In this document: positions 1 to 8,857 of the stretch, in pieces | Position numbering within the stretch: the stretch's first letter is position 1 | Layout: each line of letters begins with the position of its first letter | Assembly: GCF_005844085.1 (NCBI RefSeq) | Contig: NZ_VCDI01000005.1 | Location: 310,001-374,000, forward strand | Source: Lichenicoccus roseus | GTDB lineage: Bacteria; Pseudomonadota; Alphaproteobacteria; Acetobacterales; Acetobacteraceae | Reading direction: 5' to 3' | Length of the DNA stretch: 64,000 nucleotides | The notes under the pieces: model-generated | What the model saw: the letters and a program-made list of their open reading frames with translations, nothing else | Databases searched by the model: none | Told to the model about the DNA's origin: nothing | Translations under genes and position numbers: made by a program

Positions 1-90
1 CAGGCCGTCGCCCATTTCGACGTCCCGACCTCGCTTGAACTGGAGGACCGCATCATGCGGCCGACCACTCTCTACAGGTTGCTCGCCTGA
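1..90 (+). CDS. C-terminal end of an unidentified protein (5' partial)
   Basis: An open frame runs from the first base to a TGA at 88-90 and encodes 29 residues ending in YRLLA. It abuts the convergent DUF2975 gene, whose stop begins at the next base. Too little is left to assign a family. The coding call rests on the open frame and the tight packing only. Confidence 0.4.
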   Translation, partial: QAVAHFDVPTSLELEDRIMRPTTLYRLLA

Positions 91-705
91 TCAGATGAAC
101 AGGTCGGGGCGCTGCTCCATCTCGCGGCCGCAGGCGATCACCTGCGCCGCCAGCAGCATCGACAGCCCGACGATGACCGCCGCGACCTCGTCGGCGCGGA
201 ACCAGTCGCCGCCCGGAAACAGGCCGGCGCCGTTCAGCAGCCGGTCGACCAGGAACGGTGCGGCGGCATAGGCGAGCAGCCAAAGGCCGGCGCGACTGAT
301 CTGGCTGATGTTGTCCGGCTCGAACACGATCCCGGCGGCATAGAGCCGGAACAGGCCGCGCAGATGCCCGAGCGCCATCAGCGCCGGCATCGAAAGCAGC
401 ACCAGTCCGGTCGCCAGCAGGTCGCGCTGCATCGGCAGCAGGGCACCGAGCGGCAGCGTGCCCGGCATCCGGCAGGCCCGCTCGCCCACGCACAGTCCGG
501 TCGGCGACAGGCTCACCAGGTTGCCGTCATAGAGCAGGGCGGCCCCGACCAGCATGACCAGCGCAAAGCCCAGGATGGTCAGCAGCAGCGAAAGGCCGGC
601 GGCGAGCAGGCTGGCCCGCGTGCGGACGGCGCCATGCAGGCGAGGCATCGGCGGCAGCCGCGCCGCACGAGGCTGGCGCGACGGGAATACAACGATATCG
701 GCCAT
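91..705 (-). CDS. DUF2975-like integral membrane protein
   Basis: This 204-residue protein has a short basic N-terminus followed by four hydrophobic stretches: about residues 30-60, 97-115, 138-160 and 172-192. The spacing and the C-terminal segment rich in small and hydrophobic residues resemble DUF2975 membrane proteins, which are of unknown function and often sit beside a small Cro-type regulator. No such regulator is visible here. The gene is convergent with the partial gene at the window edge and lies downstream of the phage-shock genes on the same strand, 63 bp away. The family call is from general architecture and is moderately sure; the membrane location is clear. Confidence 0.6.
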   Translation of the reverse strand: MADIVVFPSRQPRAARLPPMPRLHGAVRTRASLLAAGLSLLLTILGFALVMLVGAALLYDGNLVSLSPTGLCVGERACRMPGTLPLGALLPMQRDLLATGLVLLSMPALMALGHLRGLFRLYAAGIVFEPDNISQISRAGLWLLAYAAAPFLVDRLLNGAGLFPGGDWFRADEVAAVIVGLSMLLAAQVIACGREMEQRPDLFI

Positions 706-768
706 GAATGGTCACCATCGGGGTCGGGCGGTCGGGCGCGCACAAATCTGGAGACAGAATAACGCGGA

Positions 769-1896
769 TCAACCACCGGATGTTGAGCGTTCGAGGCGGC
801 CCCTGACATGCGGAAGGGTGATGGTCGAATCCGCGCCGGACTGCACCGAGGCATCGCCCACCTCGGCAGTCACCGACAGGTCACCGGATCTCTGCATCGC
901 CGCCGCGAGGTGTGCGACGTGGCCAGCCGTGATCGCGATGTCGCCCGAACCCGCGCTGCTGATATCGACGTCGCGAGCTTCGGCCTGGGCGATGGCAACG
1001 TCCCCGGAGCCGGTCGCCTGGATGTCGGCCGACCCGTCGAGATGGGCAATCGTCACGTCGCCGCTGCCGCGCATGACCAGCGACAGGCCGCCGATCCTCG
1101 CCTCGGGTCCGACACTCAGGTCGCCTTTGCCTTCCAGCTCGAGATCGGCGTGGCCGATGCTCCCGGACCTGATGCTGGTGTCGCCGCCGCCACGCTGCAC
1201 CAGGTGCAGGTTCTGCTGCAGGCGTCCCACGACGAGATCGCCACCACCGCTCCTGTCCGCCTCCAGGCCACCCGCCGCGTCGATCACCACGTCGCCACCG
1301 CCACGCTGGATCAGCCGGACAGGACCGGTGAAGGCGCCGGTGCGCAAGCTGGTGCCGCCCGTAAGCGTGACGGTCAGCGCGGTATCCGGAGCGGCCTGCA
1401 CCACCAGGTCGGCACCGCGGTGACGACAGCCACCGCCGAGTGCGACCTCGCCGCCGCCTCGTACGTCATCCCCATGCAACTCCAGTCCAGCCGCCTGCGC
1501 CGAGCCGCCATCGAGCAGCGAGACATAGATGCGTCGGCCGAGATCGGCTCCGGGCACCACGGCGATGCTGCCGGCACAGGGCAGGCTGATGGCGAGGCTG
1601 GTGCCGGTGGCGGCCAGCGCCATCCCGTCGCGGCGACCCTCGGGAAGGGCGGCGCCCTCCCTCACCCAGCTGGCCACGGCCACGGAGGCAGCCTGCCGAA
1701 GCGCTGTCTCGACATTCTCGGCCTGATCGCCGGTCAAGAACCCGGACAGGATCGAGCCGAGATGGCTCGCGTCGGGATTGGCACGCCCGGACACCAGGAC
1801 GATCGGCAGCACGACGATGCCGGTCAGCAGCCCGATCGCGCGCCGGCGGCGCATGCGAATGTCGGCGGCGCGGGTCGGATCGGTGATCGGAAACAT
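769..1896 (-). CDS. Exported DUF2807-like protein with GxGD beta-solenoid repeats, last gene of the psp operon
   Basis: The 375-residue product has an N-terminal basic and hydrophobic segment (about residues 15-38) that acts as a signal or anchor. Its C-terminal half carries repeated GGGD, GKGD and GSGD motifs roughly every 20 residues, which is typical of a right-handed beta-solenoid like the DUF2807 (GIN) head domain. It starts 9 bp after pspC and in the same direction, so it is probably the fourth gene of the psp transcript. In other bacteria DUF2807 proteins often accompany PspC-domain proteins, which supports an envelope-stress role. The exact function is unknown. The repeat pattern is seen directly; the fold is inferred. 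Confidence 0.65.
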   Translation of the reverse strand: MFPITDPTRAADIRMRRRRAIGLLTGIVVLPIVLVSGRANPDASHLGSILSGFLTGDQAENVETALRQAASVAVASWVREGAALPEGRRDGMALAATGTSLAISLPCAGSIAVVPGADLGRRIYVSLLDGGSAQAAGLELHGDDVRGGGEVALGGGCRHRGADLVVQAAPDTALTVTLTGGTSLRTGAFTGPVRLIQRGGGDVVIDAAGGLEADRSGGGDLVVGRLQQNLHLVQRGGGDTSIRSGSIGHADLELEGKGDLSVGPEARIGGLSLVMRGSGDVTIAHLDGSADIQATGSGDVAIAQAEARDVDISSAGSGDIAITAGHVAHLAAAMQRSGDLSVTAEVGDASVQSGADSTITLPHVRGRLERSTSGG

Positions 1897-1905
1897 GACC
1901 GCCGC

Positions 1906-2301
1906 CTACTCGCCCATGTGGCGGAAATCGCGATGCAGCTCGAAATCCTTCGAGGTCACGAAGGCCTCGATCTGCTTCAGGCGTGGCTCGATGCGCTCGA
2001 AGCGGTGCGCGAGCAGGGCGAGGTTGGACCCGGAGGGCAGCGGCGACGGGGCGGGGCGACCGTTGCCCGTCATGCCCACGTAGGAACGCTCCTGGGCCGG
2101 AGCGCGCCCGTTGCGGGCCGGACGCCGCCGCATCAGCAGCGACAGCGCCAGGTAGGCGAGCCCGGTCGGCAGCACCAGGAACACGATTGCGACCAGCCGC
2201 AGCAGCGGCAACGGGAGGTCGAGATCCTCGGCGAGCCCGGAACAGACGCCGCTGAACATCGCGCCGCGATCCTGCCGCCAGACCCGGAAATCCTGGTTCA
2301 T
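1906..2301 (-). CDS. pspC: Phage shock protein C (PspC domain)
   Basis: The 131-residue protein opens with the typical PspC segment: a D-x-x-x-G-V-C-x-G-L-A-E core at about residues 11-26, then a hydrophobic membrane helix (about 33-57). A charged cytoplasmic tail follows, with a possible coiled coil near residues 98-120. PspC is an inner-membrane sensor and effector that, with PspB, relieves PspA inhibition of PspF when the membrane is damaged. It sits between pspB and the GxGD-repeat gene, 10 bp after pspB, in the order seen in enterobacterial psp operons. Confidence 0.88.
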   Translation of the reverse strand: MNQDFRVWRQDRGAMFSGVCSGLAEDLDLPLPLLRLVAIVFLVLPTGLAYLALSLLMRRRPARNGRAPAQERSYVGMTGNGRPAPSPLPSGSNLALLAHRFERIEPRLKQIEAFVTSKDFELHRDFRHMGE

Positions 2302-2311
2302 CGGGCCATCC

Positions 2312-2554
2312 TCACAGCGACATGCGGCTGCGCCATCCGGCCAGCTCGGAATCCAGGATGCGTTCGAGGTTCTCGATGCGCTGCTCCATGCGCCGGGCGG
2401 TCTCGCCCATGTCGGCCAGCACCCGCTGCTCCTCCTGGCTGAGCCCCTGCAGGTTCATCTCCCGCATCCGACGCTCGTGCTTCATCCGGATGATGAAGAA
2501 CACCAGGGCGAAGGGGGCGATCACCGCGATCAGGCCGGTGAGGTTCTCGATCAT
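2312..2554 (-). CDS. pspB: Phage shock protein B
   Basis: This 80-residue protein has an N-terminal membrane helix (about residues 5-22) followed by a basic and charged helical region predicted to form a coiled coil (about 38-72). That is the architecture and size of PspB (about 75 residues in E. coli). PspB works with PspC in the inner membrane to pass the stress signal to PspA. It lies between pspA (57 bp upstream) and pspC on the same strand. Confidence 0.85.
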   Translation of the reverse strand: MIENLTGLIAVIAPFALVFFIIRMKHERRMREMNLQGLSQEEQRVLADMGETARRMEQRIENLERILDSELAGWRSRMSL

Positions 2555-2611
2555 GGATTGTCCCGGTTCAGGATGGTCGGTTCGCCTCGGCGGTTTCCCG
2601 GTCGCACGCGG

Positions 2612-3292
2612 TCAGGAGCCGGCGGGGGGCGAGGCGCGACGCTGCAGCCTGGCTCGCAGGGCATCAAGCTCGCTCTCGACCTTCTCGTCGGTTTCCAGCC
2701 CGGCCAGCTCGTCCTCGAGCGAGCGTCGGCCGAGATCGTAGGACTCCACCCGTCCTTCGAGCACGTCCAGATTGCGCTCGACCTGCTCGAAACGCGAAAA
2801 GGCGTCGCCGATGCGCTCGTCGTACAGCGTCTCGCGCAACTTGACCCGCGACGAGGCGAGGCCGTGCCGGGACACCAGCGCCTGCTCGCGCGACTTGGCG
2901 TCCGCCAGCTTGGCCTGCAGCTTGGCGATGTCCTCGTTCTGCTGCGCCAGGCCGGCGGCGATCTGCTGCCGCTGCAGGTCCAGCGTCTCGCGGGTCTTGG
3001 CGACATGGGCGCGGGCCTGCAGGGCGCCGCGGGCGAGGTCCTCGCGGTCGCGCGAGAGGGCCAGCTCGGCCTTGCGCTGCCATTCGGCTTCGTCACGGGC
3101 CAGCATGTCCAGCCGCCGCTCGATCTCGCGACGCTCGGCGATGGTCTGCACCGCCGAGGATCGCACCTCGACCAGCGTGTCCTCCATCTCCTGGATGATC
3201 AGCCGGATGATCTTCCTAGGATCCTCCGCATTCGCGACCAGCGCATTGAGGTTGGAGTTCACGATATCCGTCAACCGGGAGAAGATACTCAT
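2612..3292 (-). CDS. pspA: Phage shock protein A (PspA/IM30 family)
   Basis: The 226-residue protein starts MSIFSRLTDIV and continues with N-x-x-x-x-x-x-x-E-D-P and a long, almost uninterrupted coiled coil, matching PspA in both motif and length (222 residues in E. coli). An upstream in-frame start adding 29 residues is possible, but that extension would run into the sigma54 promoter and is not conserved. PspA binds and inhibits PspF, and under stress it coats and protects the inner membrane. It is the first gene of the operon and is preceded by the sigma54 promoter at 3341-3356. Confidence 0.93.
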   Translation of the reverse strand: MSIFSRLTDIVNSNLNALVANAEDPRKIIRLIIQEMEDTLVEVRSSAVQTIAERREIERRLDMLARDEAEWQRKAELALSRDREDLARGALQARAHVAKTRETLDLQRQQIAAGLAQQNEDIAKLQAKLADAKSREQALVSRHGLASSRVKLRETLYDERIGDAFSRFEQVERNLDVLEGRVESYDLGRRSLEDELAGLETDEKVESELDALRARLQRRASPPAGS

Positions 3293-3340
3293 CCTGTGTG
3301 TCCTGCCATCGCGCTGCGACTGATGTCGTGCCGTCTTCTC

Positions 3341-3356
3341 AGCATGACGCGTGCCA
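3341..3356 (-). promoter_or_regulatory. Sigma54 (RpoN) promoter of pspA
   Basis: Read on the minus strand this site is TGGCACGCGTCATGCT. That is a TGGCACG -24 element and a TGCT -12 element with the GG-to-GC spacing required by sigma54. It lies about 49 bp upstream of the pspA start and points into the operon, and PspF, the cognate sigma54 activator, is encoded divergently. Confidence 0.8.
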
Positions 3357-3473
3357 TCTCCGGGGTGATCCGCCAACACCCTGGCACCGTTGGCTTATTC
3401 GGTTCCTGCTTGCCTCCGGGTGCGGGCAACACGAGAGTGGGGAGCTGCACCCCTTGGCACGGAGATCCAACAC

Positions 3474-4574
3474 TTGGCGCGATCGGCCACGCCCTCGGAG
3501 GACAATGCGACACCGCTCGGCGAGGCGCCGCTGTTCCGCGACATGCTCGAACATGTCTCGCAGGCGGCGCCGCTGAAAAGGCCGGTGCTGGTGATCGGCG
3601 AGCGTGGCACCGGCAAGGAACTGGTGGCAAGCCGCCTCGCCTTCCTGTCGCCACGCTGGGACCGGCCGTTCATCAAGCTGAACTGTGCGGCGCTCGACGA
3701 TGCGCTGCTCGATAGCGAGCTGTTCGGTCACGAGGCCGGCGCCTTCACGGGTGCGGCACGGCGCCGGCCCGGCCGGTTCGAGCTGGCCGATGGCGGCACC
3801 TTGTTTCTCGACGAGATCGCCACCGCCTCGGCGTCGGTGCAGGAGAAGCTGCTGCGGGTGATCGAGTACGGCAGCTTCGAGCGTGTCGGCGGCAACGAGA
3901 CGCAGCGTGTCGATGTGCGTGTGGTGGCGGCGACCCATGCCGACCTGCCGGCGCTGGCGCGACTGGGCAAGTTCCGCGCGGACCTGCTCGACAGGTTGGC
4001 CTTCGACGTCATCGCGGTGCCGGCGCTGCGTGACCGGCCGGAGGATATCCCGCTGCTGGCCGGGCATTTCGCGATCCGCATGACGCGCGAGCTGGGCCGG
4101 GAGATGTTCGCGGGGTTCGGCCAGGACGCGATGGCGGTACTGCGCCGGCATGACTGGCCCGGGAACGTGCGCGAGCTGCGCAACGTGGTAGAGCGCAGCG
4201 TCTACCGGATGAGCAACCCGGCGCGTCCGTTGACGCAGATCGTGATCGACCCGTTTCCGAGCCTGCCGGGCGCCGCCGCGAGTACTCCCATCCCGCCGGT
4301 CCCGGTCCTCGCCGCTCCAACTGCAACCGTCCCCGATCCGACGATCCCCACGGAGGGCGACTTCCTGACCAGGACACGCGCCTTCGAGGCGATGCTGCTC
4401 AAGCAGGCGCTGGAAGCCGCCCGCTTCAACCAGCGCACCGCCTCGCGCGCCCTGGGCCTGACCTACTACCAGTTCCGCCACCACCTGAAGACGCACGGCC
4501 TGCTCAACCGTGGCGGCGAGGAGACCGAGGATACCAAAGGGGAAGAGACCGCCCAGTCTGCTAAAGCTTCTTGA
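3474..4574 (+). CDS. pspF: Psp operon transcriptional activator PspF (sigma54-dependent AAA+)
   Basis: The product lacks an N-terminal receiver domain and begins almost directly with the AAA+ domain. It has a Walker A GERGTGKE, the GAFTGA sigma54-contact motif, a Walker B GGTLFLDE and R-fingers, and a C-terminal Fis-type helix-turn-helix ([16 protein letters not shown] region). This is the PspF layout. I chose TTG at 3474 because GGAG lies at 3461-3464 and the resulting N-terminus resembles that of E. coli PspF. A frame start at 3390 is also open. A Pro/Ala-rich linker of about 40 residues before the HTH makes it slightly longer (366 residues) than E. coli PspF (325). It activates the divergent pspA promoter. 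Confidence 0.88.
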   Translation: MARSATPSEDNATPLGEAPLFRDMLEHVSQAAPLKRPVLVIGERGTGKELVASRLAFLSPRWDRPFIKLNCAALDDALLDSELFGHEAGAFTGAARRRPGRFELADGGTLFLDEIATASASVQEKLLRVIEYGSFERVGGNETQRVDVRVVAATHADLPALARLGKFRADLLDRLAFDVIAVPALRDRPEDIPLLAGHFAIRMTRELGREMFAGFGQDAMAVLRRHDWPGNVRELRNVVERSVYRMSNPARPLTQIVIDPFPSLPGAAASTPIPPVPVLAAPTATVPDPTIPTEGDFLTRTRAFEAMLLKQALEAARFNQRTASRALGLTYYQFRHHLKTHGLLNRGGEETEDTKGEETAQSAKAS

Positions 4575-4607
4575 TCAATAACGATCATGGGGATAGTATT
4601 TGATCAT
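4571..4607. promoter_or_regulatory. Possible operator of the XRE antitoxin (repeated TGATCA)
   Basis: The 31-bp gap before the XRE gene contains TTGATCA at 4571-4577, GATCAT at 4583-4588 and TTGATCAT at 4600-4607. These repeated half-palindromes immediately upstream of an HTH antitoxin gene are what an autoregulatory operator would look like. No binding data can be inferred beyond that. Confidence 0.35.
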
Positions 4608-4956
4608 GGATGTCAGCCCTGACCAGATCCGCGCCGCTCGCGCCCTGCTGCGTCTTGAGCAGAGCGAACTGGCGCGACGGGCGCATGTCTCCGTCGTGAC
4701 GATAAGGCGGCTCGAAGCAGCCGATGGCCTGGAACGCGTCGCCCCCCCGACCTTGCATGGCGTACGCGAGGCCCTTGAGCAGGCAGGCGTGGAGTTCATC
4801 CCGGACGGGCTACGGCGACGGCCCGTCATGCGCCCGGACGCCCAGACTTTGTTCGAGGACCTGCGGGCAATCAGTCTGCGCAGTGCCGCACGGCTGCAGG
4901 ACCAGGAGGTATCGACCGCCGCCGACCTCTACGACGAGGACGGGCTGCCAGCGTGA
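4606..4956 (+). CDS. XRE-type helix-turn-helix protein, probable antitoxin
   Basis: The 116-residue protein has an N-terminal Cro/C1-type HTH (about residues 3-55; motif S-x-x-x-I-R-A-A-R-A-L-L and a recognition region VSVVTIRRLE). A C-terminal tail is likely to bind the toxin. ATG 4606 has GGGGAT at 4589-4594 as a Shine-Dalgarno. The stop overlaps the GTG start of the next gene, a PIN-domain toxin, by four bases, which is the usual coupling of toxin-antitoxin pairs. An XRE antitoxin with a VapC-like PIN toxin is less common than the VapB, AbrB or RHH pairing. Confidence 0.75.
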   Translation: MDVSPDQIRAARALLRLEQSELARRAHVSVVTIRRLEAADGLERVAPPTLHGVREALEQAGVEFIPDGLRRRPVMRPDAQTLFEDLRAISLRSAARLQDQEVSTAADLYDEDGLPA

Positions 4957-5348
4957 TCGTCCTCGACAGTTCGGCGTTGATCGCCATCTTGCGTCGCGAG
5001 CCGGAGGCTGATGGTTTCCTCCGGATCGTCGCATCGACCAATGGCTGCCTGTTGTCCTCGGTAAGCCTGCTCGAAACCAGCATGGTGCTGGCTGGCAGGA
5101 CCGGCCATGCCGATCGCTGGTTGGAGCTCGACGACTTCGTCGACCGCGCGGGCATCGAGGTTGTTGCCCAGGATGCCGGGCTTGCAGATACGGCGCGGCG
5201 CGCCTTCCTGCATTATGGCAAGGGCCGACACCCGGCTGCCTTCAATCTTGGCGACTGCGCATCGTACGCTTTGGCTAGGGAGCGCAATCTTCCAATCCTG
5301 TTCAAGGGCAACGATTTCGCCCAGACCGATCTCGCCGCAGCAACTTGA
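4953..5348 (+). CDS. PIN-domain ribonuclease toxin (VapC family)
   Basis: The 131-residue protein is a complete PIN domain. It has D5 in MIVLDSSALIAIL, E41 in SLLETS and D101 in the NLGDCASYALA motif, the acidic residues that bind Mg2+ in VapC ribonucleases. It starts with GTG overlapping the antitoxin stop. The expected role is RNA cleavage when the antitoxin is degraded. It lies between pspF and lolA in otherwise core sequence, so it may be a small acquired insertion. Confidence 0.85.
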   Translation: MIVLDSSALIAILRREPEADGFLRIVASTNGCLLSSVSLLETSMVLAGRTGHADRWLELDDFVDRAGIEVVAQDAGLADTARRAFLHYGKGRHPAAFNLGDCASYALARERNLPILFKGNDFAQTDLAAAT

Positions 5349-5363
5349 TCCGGATCTGACCGG

Positions 5364-5999
5364 CTACTGCGCCTGTTCGCCAATTTTGGTGTCGAACAGG
5401 CTCTGCGGCAGGGGCTGGCCGAGGGCGATGTCGTAGAGGTCCACGCGGGTCTCGCGGCCCTGCGCGTCCAGCACGCTCCACGAGCGCAGCCCGAGTGGCT
5501 GGTCGGAGAAGATCAGCGTCAGGCTGCCGTCCGCCGGGGTCGCAGTACGCACCAGGGTGATCTGCAGCTGGCCGTCGGCATGGTGAAAGGCGGTGACGGT
5601 GACATCGCCGGAAAGCGCGAGGTTGGCGCGCAGCAGCAGCCCGACCGGGGTCTTGTCGAGCGGGAGTTCGGTGGTCTGCTTCAGCTCGCTGTCGTTGAAC
5701 ACCAGCTTGCCGCCGCCCGCCACCAGCAGCAACGGGCTCGGCTTTGCATACTCGAACCGCATGCGACCCGGACGGTCGAGCCAGGCGGTACCCTGGGTGG
5801 TGTGGCCGTCCGGCGCGATCTGCAGGAAGCGCGCCTTCAGGGTGGTGATCGAGCCAAGCGAGTCCTGCACGCGCTGCACCCAGCCACGATCGGCGGGGGT
5901 CAGGCTGGCGGCGACCGGGGCCTGCGCGTGTGCCAGGACCGGTTGCGCCAGGCCCAGCATGAGGGCGGGCAGCAGCATGCGCAGCGTGAGCCGGGCCAT
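5364..5999 (-). CDS. lolA: Outer-membrane lipoprotein carrier protein LolA
   Basis: The 211-residue protein begins with a signal peptide (MARLTLRMLLPALMLG to about AHA) and continues with the LolA fold. Recognisable pieces are the segment around FLQIAPDGHTTQGTAWLDRPG, the R-F-E-Y core and a D-x-x-G-R-E-T-R-V-D-L-Y end. LolA is a periplasmic chaperone that carries lipoproteins from LolCDE to the outer membrane. The start at 5999 lies 2 bases from the stop of the upstream aminotransferase, so the two are translationally coupled. A longer frame upstream is only the antisense continuation through the aminotransferase. Confidence 0.9.
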   Translation of the reverse strand: MARLTLRMLLPALMLGLAQPVLAHAQAPVAASLTPADRGWVQRVQDSLGSITTLKARFLQIAPDGHTTQGTAWLDRPGRMRFEYAKPSPLLLVAGGGKLVFNDSELKQTTELPLDKTPVGLLLRANLALSGDVTVTAFHHADGQLQITLVRTATPADGSLTLIFSDQPLGLRSWSVLDAQGRETRVDLYDIALGQPLPQSLFDTKIGEQAQ

Positions 6000-6000
6000 C

Positions 6001-7188
6001 TCAGCGACCCCCTGGCCGGTCCAGATGATGGGCAATGCGCTCGCAGGCGGCCTCCAGGCGGTCCTCGGCCACCGCGAAGCAGAGCCGCATGCAGCCCTCG
6101 CCGGCCTCTCCGAACGCCCGTCCCGGCGCCAGCCCGACATGCGCGCCGTGCAGCAGCGAGCGCGCCAGCGCCAGGCTGTCGGTGCAGCCTTCCACCGCGA
6201 AGAACGAGTACATGGCGCCACCCGGCACCGGTATCGAGACGCCGGGAATGGCGCCAAGGCGTGCGCAGGCGAGGTCGCGCATGGCGCGGTAGCGGGACAT
6301 CGTCCCGGCAATGAACGGCTCGCCCTGCTGCAGCGCCGCGATGCCGGCGAGCTGGACGAAGGGCGGCGTGCAGGAGGTGTTGAATTCGCTGATCTTGCCC
6401 AGCGCCGTCATCAAGGTCGCCGGCGCGTTGATCCAGCCCAGCCGCCAGCCGGTCATCGCCCAGCTCTTGGAAAACGAGTTGATCGAGACCAGCCGGTCGT
6501 CGGCCTCCGCGATGTCGAGGAAGGTCGGCGCCGCCCGGCCGTCGAACACCACGCGCTCGTAGACGTCGTCGGCCAGGATCCAGATCCCGAGCCGGCGGCA
6601 GTGTGCCAGCAGCACCTCCTGGTCGGCGCGCGACAGCATCCAGCCGGTCGGGTTGGCCGGTGCGTTCAGCATCACCATCCGGGTGCCGGGGGTAAGGGCT
6701 GCCAGCAGCTCCTCGAGATCGATGGTCCAGGCGGCGTCCTGCAGGCGCAGCTTCACCGTCGCCACTTTTGCGCCGAGCACCCGCGGGATGCCGCCGAGGT
6801 TGGGCCAGAATGGCTCCGGCAGCACCACGCGGTCACCGGGATCGAGCAGCGCCTGACAAGCCAGCATGATCGCGTTCACGCCCGACGCGGTGACGCACAC
6901 GCCGTCGAACCGCGCCTTGCGGCCCAGGCCGGCCTGGTAGGTCGTGATCGCCGCGCGCAGCTCGTCGATGCCGAAGTTCGAGTTGTAGAAGGTGCGGCCG
7001 GCATCCAGGCCCTGCTTCGCGGCCTCGCGGATGAAATCGGGCGTCACCACGTCCGGCTCGCCGAACCAGAGCGGGATGACGTCCGGCACGCCGGCACTTT
7101 CGGCGAAGATGGTCCGGATGAGCGAGCCGTCGAGCCCCTCCATCGCGGCGCGGGCGACCGCGGGATAGGGCATCATCTGATCCATCAT
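6001..7188 (-). CDS. PLP-dependent class I/II aminotransferase
   Basis: The 395-residue fold-type I aminotransferase carries the PLP lysine K241 in SFSKSWAMTGWRLGW. It also has the N-A-P-x-N-P-T-G motif near 175-182, D207-Y210 (ADDVY) and the C-terminal R in MRLCF. The motifs resemble aspartate/aromatic aminotransferases of subgroup I-alpha, but the substrate cannot be read from the sequence. It follows purH by 6 bp and precedes lolA, so it is probably co-transcribed with both. Confidence 0.87.
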   Translation of the reverse strand: MMDQMMPYPAVARAAMEGLDGSLIRTIFAESAGVPDVIPLWFGEPDVVTPDFIREAAKQGLDAGRTFYNSNFGIDELRAAITTYQAGLGRKARFDGVCVTASGVNAIMLACQALLDPGDRVVLPEPFWPNLGGIPRVLGAKVATVKLRLQDAAWTIDLEELLAALTPGTRMVMLNAPANPTGWMLSRADQEVLLAHCRRLGIWILADDVYERVVFDGRAAPTFLDIAEADDRLVSINSFSKSWAMTGWRLGWINAPATLMTALGKISEFNTSCTPPFVQLAGIAALQQGEPFIAGTMSRYRAMRDLACARLGAIPGVSIPVPGGAMYSFFAVEGCTDSLALARSLLHGAHVGLAPGRAFGEAGEGCMRLCFAVAEDRLEAACERIAHHLDRPGGR

Positions 7189-7194
7189 GGATGC

Positions 7195-8787
7195 CTAATG
7201 CCGGAAATGGCGCATGCCTGTGAACACCATTGCAAGGCCGGCGCGATCGGCGGCGGCGATCACCTCGGCATCGCGCACCGAACCTCCCGGCTGGATCACT
7301 GCCGTCGCCCCCGCGGCGACGACCGCCTCGAGGCCGTCGGCGAACGGGAAGAACGCATCCGACGCCACCACGCTGCCCTTCGCCAGCGGCTCGGGGAGGC
7401 CCGCCGCCTGCGCCGCCTCCGCACTCTTCAGCGCCGCGATGCGCGCTGAGTCCACGCGGCTCATCTGCCCGGCGCCGATGCCGACTGCAGCGCCGTCCTT
7501 CGCGTAGATGATGGCGTTGGACTTGACGTGCTTGCAGACCCGGAACGCAAAGACGAGATCGTCGAGCTCCCGGGGGCTCGGGGCGCGCTGCGTCACCACC
7601 CGGAGCATGTCGCGGTCGATGCGGCCGCTGTCGCGGTTCTGCACCAGGAAGCCGCCGGCCAGCGAGCGGAACAGCAGGCCGTCCGCCGTCGGGTCCGGCA
7701 GGGTGCCGGTCAGCAGCAGGCGCAGGTTCTTCTTCTTCGCAAGCAGCGCGCAGGCCGCCTCGGTGGCGTCGGGAGCCACGATCACCTCGGTGAAGATCGC
7801 GCCGATGCGCGCCGCCGTGCCCTCGTCGAGCGTGCGGTTCAGCGCCACCACACCGCCGAAGGCCGAGACCGGGTCGCAGCGCAGCGCGCCCTGCCACGCC
7901 GCTTCAAGCGTATCCGCCGACGCCAGGCCGCATGGGTTGGCGTGCTTGACGATGACGACGGTGGGACGTTCGAACTCGCAGGCGGCCTCGAAGGCGGCGT
8001 CGGTGTCGTTGAGGTTGTTGTAGGAGAGCGACTTGCCCTGCACCTGCCGGGCGGTCGCGATCCCGGGGCGGCCGCTGCCGTCATGGTAGAAGGCCGCCTG
8101 CTGGTGCGGATTCTCGCCATAGCGCAGCACCTCCGCGCGGGTGCCGGACAGGGTGATGCGCGGTGGGAAGGCTTCCCCACGCTGCCCCGCGAACCAGCTG
8201 GCAATGGCGGCGTCGTACGCGGCGGTGCGCGCATAGGCAGCGCCGGCCCAGGCCCTGCGGTCGGCGAGGCTGGTGCCGCCGGACGACGCAAGCGCGTCGA
8301 TAACCGCCTGGTATTGCGCCGGCTCGGTCAGGATCGCGACATCGACATGGTTCTTGGCAGCAGCCCGGATCAGCGCCGGCCCGCCGATATCGATGTTCTC
8401 GATGCAATCCTCGGCGGCAGCGCCGGCCGCCACCGTCGCCTCGAACGGGTAGAGATTGACGCACACGAGGTCGATCGGCGCGATTCCGTGCTCCGCCATC
8501 TGCGCCCGGTGCTCCGGCAGGTCGCGCCGGGCGAGGATGCCGCCATGGATCTGCGGCACCAGGGTCTTGACCCGGCCGTCCAGGATTTCCGGAAAGCCGG
8601 TGTGCTCGCTGACTTCCACTACCGGCACTCCGGCCTCACGCAGGGTGCGGGCGGAGCCGCCGGTCGAGAGCAGCTCGGCGCCATGCCGAACAAGCGCCTC
8701 GCCGAGCGCCAGCAGCCCGGTCTTGTCCGAGACCGAGATCAGCGCCCGGCGGATCGGCACGATGTCGGCCGGGGAGGGATCGGTCAT
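7195..8787 (-). CDS. purH: Bifunctional AICAR transformylase / IMP cyclohydrolase PurH
   Basis: The 530-residue protein has the N-terminal IMP cyclohydrolase domain ([12 protein letters not shown], then S-T-G-G-T/S and the NLYPFEATV region) and the C-terminal AICAR formyltransferase domain ([44 protein letters not shown]). It catalyses the last two steps of de novo IMP synthesis in the cytoplasm. The length matches the family. It heads a short minus-strand run with the aminotransferase and lolA. Confidence 0.96.
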   Translation of the reverse strand: MTDPSPADIVPIRRALISVSDKTGLLALGEALVRHGAELLSTGGSARTLREAGVPVVEVSEHTGFPEILDGRVKTLVPQIHGGILARRDLPEHRAQMAEHGIAPIDLVCVNLYPFEATVAAGAAAEDCIENIDIGGPALIRAAAKNHVDVAILTEPAQYQAVIDALASSGGTSLADRRAWAGAAYARTAAYDAAIASWFAGQRGEAFPPRITLSGTRAEVLRYGENPHQQAAFYHDGSGRPGIATARQVQGKSLSYNNLNDTDAAFEAACEFERPTVVIVKHANPCGLASADTLEAAWQGALRCDPVSAFGGVVALNRTLDEGTAARIGAIFTEVIVAPDATEAACALLAKKKNLRLLLTGTLPDPTADGLLFRSLAGGFLVQNRDSGRIDRDMLRVVTQRAPSPRELDDLVFAFRVCKHVKSNAIIYAKDGAAVGIGAGQMSRVDSARIAALKSAEAAQAAGLPEPLAKGSVVASDAFFPFADGLEAVVAAGATAVIQPGGSVRDAEVIAAADRAGLAMVFTGMRHFRH

Positions 8788-8857
8788 GCGGGCGGCCTTC
8801 CAAGGAACGGGAATGCCGCCATCTATCCCGCGCCGCCCGGCCGCACAAATGCCAGGC

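Noticed and set aside
5593-7449. A 618-codon plus-strand frame over lolA and the aminotransferase
   Set aside because: Composition is low-complexity Arg/Ala/Gly and it is antisense to two well-supported genes.
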